DNA from: SZUA-448 sp045627185
GTDB taxonomy: Bacteria; Bacillota; Clostridia; Lachnospirales; Lachnospiraceae
Length of the DNA stretch: 19,628 bases
NCBI GenBank assembly: GCA_045627185.1
Contig: JAZQNE010000048.1
Location: forward strand, 1-19,628
Direction of reading: 5' to 3'
The notes under the pieces are model-generated. The model made no database searches. It worked only from the letters and a program-made list of their open reading frames with translations, and was not told the DNA's origin. A program made the position numbers and the translations under genes. Of the stretch, positions 1 to 7,300 are shown piece after piece. Position 1 is the stretch's first letter. Every line of letters starts with the position of its first letter.

Positions 1-978
1 TTACAAATAGAAATTGTTTGACTTGTAGTCCTTAATAAGAGCGTCGGCATCAGCAAGAAGGGCTTTGATTTCCTTCTTTCCGTGAACTGTTGCACCGCTT
101 GCGCAGGCATGTCCGCCGCCGTGATATTTATTGGCAAGTTCATTTACGGTAACAAATCTTGAACGGAGCCTTACACGCGTTGAGCCGTCTTTGTTGTCAA
201 TAAATGCAATCCAGATGATGCTTCCCTTGATTTCGCCAAGCAACCCGATTGTATTGCTGGCCTGCTCACTTGTAAGGTTGAAGCGCTTCTGCATCTTCTT
301 GTCAACATAGATGTATGCCACACCGTTCTCTGTTATTTTCATGTGTTTGTAAACATAAGATTCGAATTTAAGATAATCAAAATCTTCAAGGTAAAGACGT
401 GCATAAAGGGTTTCCGTATCAATTCCCTGGTCAAGAAGAATTGCTGCACATCTCATGGTTTCACCTGTTGTGCCGTCATATTTGAAACGGCCGGAGTCGG
501 TAACCATTCCGGTAAAGAGGCAGAGAGCTGCTTCTTTATCTATTTTCAGTTCACCCTTGAAGGTGTCATAGAAATCAACAATCATTTCGCAGGCTGAAGA
601 CCTTCCGTCTTCTACCCATGAAATATCGCCGTAAGGCTCAACATCAAAATGATGGTCAATCTTGATAAGTTCCTTTGCGGAACCGTAAAGTGAGTTTGAA
701 ATACGGTCGACAGTTGCCGTATCGATGACAATCTGAAGAGCATCCTTATAAGCATCCTCAGGCTGTGCGCCGTCTTCCTTACCAAGGAAGGCAACATAAT
801 CACAGTAATCATCATTCACAAGAAGAATCTGTTTTTCGGGATAGGTGAGCTTCAGGATTTTCTGAAGACCCATGGTGGAACCGACTGCATCACCGTCAGG
901 ACGCTGATGACGGGAAATAAAGATTTTGTCGTATTCCTTGATTTTATTTAAGATTTGCTGTTTTAATTCGAGGTTCAT
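1..978 (-). CDS. DHH/DHHA1 phosphoesterase, NrnA-type (paralogue 1)
   Basis: This 325-residue protein is a complete cytoplasmic DHH-family phosphoesterase of the NrnA class, which removes nucleotides from very short RNAs and dephosphorylates pAp; relatives cleave cyclic dinucleotides or pApA. The DHH domain shows RHQRPDGDAVGS (residues 23-34, metal ligands D28 and D30), D86, the name-giving D108-H109-H110 and D161 in TDSGRF. The C-terminal DHHA1 domain has GGGHACASGAT (287-297), which holds substrate. All metal ligands are present and the length is normal for NrnA (about 310-330). It is the last gene of a three-gene operon, starting 5 bases after the paralogue ends, with only a weak AAAGAG ribosome site inside that gene's end, so translation is probably coupled. 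Family is certain; the exact substrate cannot be read from sequence. Confidence 0.93.
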   Translation of the reverse strand: MNLELKQQILNKIKEYDKIFISRHQRPDGDAVGSTMGLQKILKLTYPEKQILLVNDDYCDYVAFLGKEDGAQPEDAYKDALQIVIDTATVDRISNSLYGSAKELIKIDHHFDVEPYGDISWVEDGRSSACEMIVDFYDTFKGELKIDKEAALCLFTGMVTDSGRFKYDGTTGETMRCAAILLDQGIDTETLYARLYLEDFDYLKFESYVYKHMKITENGVAYIYVDKKMQKRFNLTSEQASNTIGLLGEIKGSIIWIAFIDNKDGSTRVRLRSRFVTVNELANKYHGGGHACASGATVHGKKEIKALLADADALIKDYKSNNFYL

Positions 979-983
979 ATCAA

Positions 984-1919
984 TTACTCTTTCATCATTT
1001 CATCAAGATCTTCAAGCATTTCCATTGCGGTTTCGCGGTCGGGAACCGTTGCTCCGCTTGCCTTTGCGTGACCGCCGCCGCCATATTTAACGGCGATGGG
1101 ATTAATGTTGTAGCGACTCGAACGGAGTTCGCACAGAACGCCTTCCGGTGCTTCCGTAAAGTTAACCCAGATGTCAACTCCGCGGATGTCTGCCATAACA
1201 TTAACCATTCCTCTTGAAACGGAGAATGTGCTCATTCCAAGTGCTTTGACTTCTTCAGCGGTGTTGTAGATATATCCGACACCGTTTCTTGAAAGTTTCA
1301 TCTTAAGAACGAACTCAGCCCTGATTTTTACGGAAGAAAGACTTTCAGCATATAAATTACTGTAGATCTCAGTGAGGTCGACAGGCTGTGTCATTAAGAA
1401 AGATGCCATCTCGAAGGTTCTTGATGTTGTCGCATCATATCTGAAGCGGCCGGAATCGGTAACCATTCCTGTGTAAAGAGCCTCAGCTGCTGTAGGATTA
1501 AGCTTGAATCCGCTTTCCTTTGCAAACATGGTAACAAGTCCGCATGCACTTTCAAAGCTTGAATCAATTACTTCGTCATCACAAAACTTTTCAGCAAAAA
1601 GGTGATGGTCAATCCGGACTGTTCTTGCAGCTTTTGTATAACGGTCATCGCTTACAAGATGTGCTCCACCGCAGTCAAGAACAACCGCAAGTGCACCTTC
1701 ATAATATTCATCAGGAATTTCATCCGGGTCTGAACCCACAATGAAATCATATCTGTCGGAGGTATCTCCTACGGAATAAACTTCTTTTTCGGGGAAGTTT
1801 TCTTTAATCAGGTACTTAAGTCCTGTCTGGCTTCCAAGAGCGTCCCCGTCAGGATTGTAATGACGATGGATAATAATTCTGTTGTAAGCTTTGATGTCAT
1901 TTAAGATCTGCTCGAACAT
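984..1919 (-). CDS. DHH/DHHA1 phosphoesterase, NrnA-type (paralogue 2)
   Basis: This is a second complete NrnA-type phosphoesterase of 311 residues. It has the same layout: HRHYNPDGDALGS (18-30, ligands D24 and D26), D82, DHH at 104-106, D155 in TDSGRF, and a DHHA1 glycine loop GGGGHAKASGAT ending around residue 291. The ATG is preceded by AAGGA about 7 bases upstream. It lies between the nucleotidase/guanylate-kinase fusion (9-base gap) and paralogue 1 (5-base gap) in one operon. The two paralogues have diverged well beyond a recent duplication, which suggests division of labour, for example one on oligoribonucleotides and one on pAp or cyclic dinucleotides. That split is inference. Confidence 0.93.
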   Translation of the reverse strand: MFEQILNDIKAYNRIIIHRHYNPDGDALGSQTGLKYLIKENFPEKEVYSVGDTSDRYDFIVGSDPDEIPDEYYEGALAVVLDCGGAHLVSDDRYTKAARTVRIDHHLFAEKFCDDEVIDSSFESACGLVTMFAKESGFKLNPTAAEALYTGMVTDSGRFRYDATTSRTFEMASFLMTQPVDLTEIYSNLYAESLSSVKIRAEFVLKMKLSRNGVGYIYNTAEEVKALGMSTFSVSRGMVNVMADIRGVDIWVNFTEAPEGVLCELRSSRYNINPIAVKYGGGGHAKASGATVPDRETAMEMLEDLDEMMKE

Positions 1920-1928
1920 AATGTTTCC

Positions 1929-3059
1929 TTATTTTATGTTGGTATATTTTTCCGCGATAAGTGCTGCAAGACGTTTTGCGGCATCATCGGGATCATTACC
2001 GACTTTTATTTCAATATCACAGACTTCTGCATTTCTGTATTCAAAGTCAAGCGACATGATTCTGCGTACTTTGTCATCCGGGTCAGTGTCACGCTCGACA
2101 ATGTCATGGATAACGTCATTCTTGCGCCTGTCAACAAATACAAGCAGTGAATGCTTTTTGAATTCATTCCTTATTGAAAGGGCACCGCATACATCAATCG
2201 GGATGATTGCATAACGGCCACGGTCAATAATGGGCTGGATTTCATCCTTTGATGTTCCGAAATGGTACATGGAATAAACAGTACTTTCAATGTATTTGCC
2301 TTCGTCCTTTTCCTTTAGGAACTGCTCTTCGGAAATGAAACGATAGGTGTTTTCCGGTTCATCATCACGCTTGGGACGTGTTGTTGATGTGACGGGCTTT
2401 ACATATTTATAACCAAACAGCTTTGTAAGCGAATGGGCAATCTCATTTTTCATGGAACCGGAAGGCCCGACAAGACAGATTACACCACCGTTTGTAAGGT
2501 CACTTATTTTCTCGGTAAATGAGTTTCTGATCATTTTGCAAAGCTGCAGGAAATCATTATACGAGTTGACAGAAAGAATTCCGGACATGTCCATATTCCA
2601 CGGCTTGCGCAGAAGCACAGGATAAGCAGCCTTGGAATTAGAGATGTTGTGTGCGGCATCATCAAGAAGAATGTCAAGCGAGATAACATCCTTACGGGTT
2701 CCGATGATTATGTTTTCCGGCGGAATTTCCGGAAAGTCATTCATCAGACGCTCTCCTCTTGCACTCATGCAGGCAACAGGAACAGCTGTAACAAAGAAAA
2801 CATCCGCAAACTTGGTGAGTTCATGCACAAATCTCTGTGCGCCCGGAAAAACCGGCTGAGTCCGAACGAATTCAGGGTCCGAATAAAGAGCGATTCGCTC
2901 CTTCGGGCGTCTGCCGTATTCGCCCCAGCCCTTTATTTCATTAATAGAAATCGGCTCTTCATCCGGATGATTTGCATTAATAATGGACAATGCATAAGCA
3001 TTGCAATCATAGAGCACATCATCTACATCAAGGCCGATTCGTAATTTATACTTTCTCAA
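1929..3059 (-). CDS. 5'-nucleotidase (NT5C-like HAD) fused to guanylate kinase-like domain
   Basis: This 376-residue protein joins two nucleotide enzymes. Residues 1 to about 180 are a HAD fold of the NT5C deoxyribonucleotidase type: nucleophile motif DVDD (D11, D13), T91 in FFVTAVP as motif II, and LLDD (D133, D134) as motif IV. Residues 192 to about 376 are guanylate kinase-like: P-loop at 198-205, TSTTRPKR (224-231, GMP-binding arginines R228 and R231), FGTS (267-270), IDVCGA (288-293) and a lid-like segment near 311-324. The P-loop reads GPSGSMKN, so the usual glycine before lysine and the following Ser/Thr are Met and Asn; kinase activity is uncertain. The start must be TTG: a TAA stop directly precedes it in frame, no other start precedes the HAD motif, and GGGG lies 7 bases upstream. 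First gene of the operon with the two DHH genes. Family calls are confident; the fusion's role is unknown. Confidence 0.85.
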   Translation of the reverse strand: MRKYKLRIGLDVDDVLYDCNAYALSIINANHPDEEPISINEIKGWGEYGRRPKERIALYSDPEFVRTQPVFPGAQRFVHELTKFADVFFVTAVPVACMSARGERLMNDFPEIPPENIIIGTRKDVISLDILLDDAAHNISNSKAAYPVLLRKPWNMDMSGILSVNSYNDFLQLCKMIRNSFTEKISDLTNGGVICLVGPSGSMKNEIAHSLTKLFGYKYVKPVTSTTRPKRDDEPENTYRFISEEQFLKEKDEGKYIESTVYSMYHFGTSKDEIQPIIDRGRYAIIPIDVCGALSIRNEFKKHSLLVFVDRRKNDVIHDIVERDTDPDDKVRRIMSLDFEYRNAEVCDIEIKVGNDPDDAAKRLAALIAEKYTNIK

Positions 3060-3066
3060 TTACGTT

Positions 3067-3101
3067 CCCCTTTTTCCCCTAAATTGTCCCCAAAAAATCC
3101 C
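3067..3101 (-). promoter_or_regulatory. Putative RNA G-quadruplex overlapping the ribosome binding site
   Basis: In the mRNA sense (minus strand) this leader holds four G-runs, GGG, GGGG, GGGG and GGGG, separated by 7, 8 and 5 bases. They lie between the predicted transcription start and the TTG start codon of the fusion gene. The last run is the Shine-Dalgarno sequence, 7 bases from TTG. One loop is a base longer than the strict 1-7 rule. Whether it folds is inference. Confidence 0.4.
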
Positions 3102-3137
3102 AAATGATATACATAGAAATATTCATTCGGGTAGTTC

Positions 3138-3166
3138 AGTATAACATAAAAAACAATTTTATGCAA
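3138..3166 (-). promoter_or_regulatory. Predicted promoter of the nucleotidase-DHH operon
   Basis: On the minus strand TTGCAT (3161-3166) and TATACT (3138-3143) are separated by 17 bases. This predicts a start near 3131 and a leader of about 70 bases ahead of the TTG start. The -10 is good and the -35 is weak. Confidence 0.45.
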
Positions 3167-3220
3167 TCCGAAAGTATGTTTACTCATACAGTTTAACGTG
3201 TTAACGTATGATGTTTTCCA

Positions 3221-3931
3221 TCATGCAATATTATTTACAACACCTATGGAAATGTAGTTATTAATGCACGCCCAGACGTCTGTATCTTCCGGTGCATCCG
3301 GCTTCCACTCTCCGTTAACTGTCAGACGTTTTCCGCCACCCGGGAGGTCTTCTTCAGCATAACTGTCTGTAAAGAAGGATGATGTCGCAACCTTTCTGTC
3401 GCGAAGAATTCCCTTAAAATCCTTCAGGTCGCAGTCCGGGAAATTAACATTCCAGATCTGGTTGAATTTAAGAGGTTTTTCAATTACTTCTGCAAGAATT
3501 TCATCAAGATATTTCTCAATGACTTCATTTTTCCCTTCAATGCCTTCCGAAACGGCAATCGAATGAATACCGACACATGCTCCCTCAAGAGCAGCTGCAG
3601 CCGTACCCGAATACTGAAGGTCGCTTCCACAGTTATATCCAAAGTTGACACCGGATATTACAACATCCGGATTCTTACATATATTAAGTGCTCCAAAGCG
3701 AATGCAATCCGCAGGAGTACCCGTAGTCTTAAATGCATGGATACCTTCAATAGGAAATTCGGCAGGAAAACAGTCCATTGTCTCATGTAAAGTAATATGA
3801 TGTGACATTGCGCTGCACTGATGATCCGGTGCAACAACCCATACCTCTCCGAACTTGACTGCTGCCTTTGCCAGGCGAACAATTCCTTCTGATGTAATTC
3901 CATCATCATTTGTAATCAAAATCTTTCGCAT
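3221..3931 (-). CDS. surE: 5'-nucleotidase SurE
   Basis: SurE is a metal-dependent survival-protein nucleotidase that dephosphorylates nucleoside 5'- and 3'-monophosphates; relatives also attack short polyphosphate. The N-terminus MRKILITNDDG carries the DD metal site, followed by the family segments GEVWVVAPDHQCSAMSH, TTGTPADCIRFG and SGVNFGYNCGSDLQYSGTAA (continuing AALEG) that build the active site. The chosen ATG gives 236 residues, slightly shorter than the usual 250. A TTG 39 bases further upstream is open in frame, but GGAG sits 7 bases before this ATG and the protein then begins exactly at the family's first strand. It lies 161 bases upstream of the nucleotidase-DHH operon and is divergent from the large nuclease gene. 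A 32-codon leader ORF overlaps its start. Confidence 0.95.
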   Translation of the reverse strand: MRKILITNDDGITSEGIVRLAKAAVKFGEVWVVAPDHQCSAMSHHITLHETMDCFPAEFPIEGIHAFKTTGTPADCIRFGALNICKNPDVVISGVNFGYNCGSDLQYSGTAAAALEGACVGIHSIAVSEGIEGKNEVIEKYLDEILAEVIEKPLKFNQIWNVNFPDCDLKDFKGILRDRKVATSSFFTDSYAEEDLPGGGKRLTVNGEWKPDAPEDTDVWACINNYISIGVVNNIA

Positions 3932-4014
3932 AAAAAAACTCCGTATTTTTCTGTTTTTGGGACTTGACAAATTGTGAAAAAACCAAAAGTCAAATGTCCG
4001 TCTATGGGAGACAT
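3916..4014 (-). CDS. Possible 32-codon leader ORF overlapping the surE start
   Basis: The ORF starts at ATG 4014 and ends at TGA inside surE, overlapping it by 16 bases in another frame. AAAGGAG lies only 2 bases before the ATG, closer than usual. That site and the ATG sit in a small hairpin, stem GGAGA/TCTCC with loop AATG (about 4007-4019). The peptide, beginning MSPIDGHLTFGFF, matches nothing I recognise. It could be a coupling or attenuating leader, or chance in an AT-rich spacer. Confidence 0.25.
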   Translation of the reverse strand: MSPIDGHLTFGFFTICQVPKTEKYGVFLCERF

Positions 4015-4047
4015 TTCTCCTTTTTTTCTTTTTGGCAACTTGATTAT

Positions 4048-4077
4048 TTTATATGTTTTGAACAAAAGATGCAACAA
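4048..4077 (-). promoter_or_regulatory. Candidate surE promoter
   Basis: On the minus strand TTGTTG (4072-4077) and TATAAA (4048-4053) are spaced 18 bases. The predicted start near 4041 lies just ahead of the AAAGGAG of the leader ORF. The -35 match is weak. Confidence 0.3.
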
Positions 4078-4266
4078 TTATTTCCCTTTTTTCGTGACCT
4101 TTTTTTTCCAGTCCGTCTGAGTTTTCTGAATATTGCCAAATCAACAGACATCTTGAACACATATTGTCAAAAAACGAAGCAAGATTGACATAGAATTGTC
4201 AAACAATGTACGTTTTCTTCACGAGATGCGAAAATATTACAATTTTTTAATTTTCAACTTTACGTA

Positions 4267-4295
4267 TTGTGAAATTATATCCTCCGTGTTATAAT
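4267..4295 (+). promoter_or_regulatory. Predicted promoter of the surface nuclease gene
   Basis: TTGTGA (4267-4272) and a perfect TATAAT (4290-4295) are spaced 17 bases. The predicted start near 4302 gives a leader of about 60 bases. The promoter excludes the in-frame ATG at 4294, which lies inside the -10 box, and supports the start at 4363. Confidence 0.6.
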
Positions 4296-4362
4296 GCAAT
4301 TCCGCGGTCGGGGTTGGGTTATTTTTCGGCCGGGAATATATTTATGGGAGGAACAAAACAAA

Positions 4363-7300
4363 ATGAGAACCTTAAAGAAAAGAATTATTTCCTTTTCAAT
4401 GGTAATCGCTCTCGTTGTTTCACTGTTCAGTGGATTTACACCGAGTGTTAAGGCATCTGCCGCAGGCACATCCGCTTCAGCTCTTGCTTACAACACAGGT
4501 AACAGAACTACAATTGCTACTGAACTGAGTAATCAGGCAAAGGCTTATTACTCCGGAAACAATGTTTATTCAACTCTTAGTCAGAAAGATGCTGATGAGA
4601 TTTATTCAACACTTCATGATCTCATGCAGGACACTCTGACAAACCAGGTAACTTACACCAGTCTTACAAACTATTGGGCAAAGACAGACGCAAGCAACGG
4701 TAAATCCGGCGAAATCGGTTTTTACAGCAATGTAAAAGGTGTTTCCGCAATTAACCGTGAACACGTTTGGCCGAAGGCACACGGCTATTTTCAGGAAAAG
4801 AATGCAGGTGCTGACCTTCATCACTTAAGACCTACAAACACGACCGTTAACAGTACCAGAAATAACTACACAATGGGTAATGTACGTGCAGAATCTTCAA
4901 ACATCAAAACAGTTATGTACAATGATTCTACTGTTGCAGGCTGGATTGGAAACAATATGTTTGAGCCTCTTGATGTTACAAAGGGTGATGTTGCACGTAT
5001 CTTCCTTTATGTATACTGCTGCTGGGCACAGGACAACCTTTTCAAAGCAATCAAGGTTGACAGCAGCCGTTTCGATTCTGATGATACAAAGAACGACGGT
5101 GTTAAGGTAATCGAAAGCCTTGACGTTCTTCTTGAGTGGTGCTACGAAGATCCCGTTGATACATGGGAAATGCAGAGAAACGACCTTGCACAGCAGGTTC
5201 AGGGTAACAGAAACGTATTCATTGATTATCCCGAATATGCATGGTTACTCTTCGGCAAGGAAGTTCCCGAAGATCTTGTATCTCCTACTTCAGGTAATAC
5301 CGAACTTAAACAGTATCCCATCGGTCCTGACAACTCAACACTTAATGAAAAATACGGCGGAACAGGTGAAACTCTTATTGTTCAGCTTTCTGCAAAGCGT
5401 TACAGCATTCCCGACGGTAATTACGTAATCGTATCTCCTTCGGAAGGCTACGCTCTTTCTTCAGAAGTTGTAAGTTCTTACTACCGCGCACGAGTTGAGT
5501 TTACAGGCGGCACAACAACAGATTCAAAAATCATCTGGAACATTACACAAAATACAGATGGTTCATATACAATTCAAAACGACGCAGGAATTCTTGGTTG
5601 TGAGCCCGGCCACCACAGTCTTCCTCTTAACGGAACAGCTAACAAGTGGTACCTCTACGGTGATGGCAACGGAAGATTCTTCTTCATGGCAGAGGGACTG
5701 ACAAACGACAATCCGCTTTACCTTAATTCCAATTCAGTCAACAACGAATTCAGTGCAAACGAGTACACCGGTGCCGAAAGCTTCAAGCTTATTTTTATCG
5801 ATCCTGTCACCGGTGCCGAAGCACAGGGTCAGATTGACAATACATCCGTTGACCCCGTCATTACTCCTGTTCCTACGGCAGCTCCGGTTCTTCCCGAAAC
5901 TCCCGCTGAACTTAAAGACGGCAACTACGTTATCGTAAACGCTGCAAGCCTTAAGGCTTTGTCAGTAGTTCCTGCTTCAAATAATTTCTATCTTTCCGGA
6001 AAGAACGTTACATTTACAAATAAGGTTCTCGACGGTACCCCTACAGATGACATCATCTGGGCACTTACAAATAACGCAGACGGAACAGTTACACTTAAGA
6101 ATTCCGAAAATGCTCTTTCAATGGGTGAAAGCTACACCAGCACTCCTCTGTGCGATGTAAATGACACATGGAAGATCGAACGTTCCAACAACGGAACAGT
6201 TCTTATTTACAACGTAGGCAGAGACGGTTACGCACTCGAGTGGTTCGCATCAAAGGATTACTTCAGCGGTTACAACAACATTTCAGACCTCTCCGCTTTC
6301 GAAATGATTCTTATCCCTCTTGAGGGAGGAATGCCTATTGTTCCTACAACAACACCTGAGCCTACCGTTACACCTGTTCCCGGAACACTTTCCGATGGCA
6401 AGTATGTAATTTACAATGCTAACTCAGGCATGGCAATGTCAGTTAACGGCGTTCTCACAAGCAGTGGTTCAACAAATGACTTCTACAGAGCAGGCGTTGC
6501 TTACACTGTTTCAGACGGAAAGATTGACGGTGAAGTAGCCGATACAGAAATTTGGGTACTTACCAACAATGCTGACGGCACCGTAACACTTTCAAACGGT
6601 ACCAACAAGCTTTCAATGAATGCCAATAATGCAAGTGCTCCTCTTAATGAAACAAATGATACATGGGTACTTGAAGCAAATGCAAACGGTACATACTATG
6701 TAATTAACAAAGGCCGTGACGGCTATGCTCTTGAGTGGTTCGCAAAGAACAATGAGTTCAGCGCATACAACAAGATTTCCGGCAGTGAAAAAGATTATGA
6801 AATGACCTTCATTGCTCTTGAAACAGTAGCTCCCACACCTACAGTTGAGCCTACAATTACACCGGTTCCTACAACTTCTCCTGAGCCTACACAGAGACCC
6901 ATCCCTTCGGTTACTCCTGCTGTTCCTCAGAATGGTTATGTAAAGATAGGTTCACTTGATGAACTTTCCGATGGCCAGTATGTTATTGTTGCATTAAGTA
7001 AAGGCAATTATTTCGCAATGGATGCTGTTGGTAGCGGCGACAAGAACTTTAGACCCGCAATCGCTATTACAGTAGCTGATAATCAAATTACTTCATCTGT
7101 AAATGATAATTGCATTTGTACAATTACCAAAACATCTGACGGCAAGTATACCATCCAGGACAAGGACCGTAACTTCCTTCCGATGTCAAAAGTGGATAAT
7201 AAATGTTTTGGACAAAAAAATCTTTCCACCGCAGACAAGTATTGTTTCTATGATGTTGAAGAAAACGGAGCTGAAGAAGGCGCTTTATTCTTTACAAATG

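Larger units (their letters stand above)
3932..4362. other. Divergent intergenic region between surE and the nuclease gene
   Basis: This 431-base AT-rich spacer holds the leader regions of both divergent genes. It contains a T-rich stretch at about 4018-4110, four copies of TTGACA/TTGTCAA at 3964, 4164, 4185 and 4196, and one promoter prediction in each direction. Apart from the possible surE leader ORF I see no protein gene. A 74-codon plus-strand frame here lacks a ribosome site. Confidence 0.7.

Noticed and set aside
2649..3044. 131-codon plus-strand ORF opposite the nucleotidase fusion
   Set aside because: It is a shadow of the HAD domain with no ribosome site or recognisable motif.
3208..3224. 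Hairpin ATGATG/CATCAT overlapping the surE stop as a terminator
   Set aside because: The stem is only six AT-rich pairs and no T-run follows on the minus strand.
3964..4188. 74-codon plus-strand ORF in the surE-nuclease spacer
   Set aside because: It has no ribosome site, low-complexity Phe-rich translation from T-tracts, and a start overlapping the surE leader.
4294..4362. Upstream in-frame ATG extending the surface nuclease by 23 residues
   Set aside because: It lies inside the TATAAT box (4290-4295), has no ribosome site, and would place non-signal residues before a clear signal peptide.
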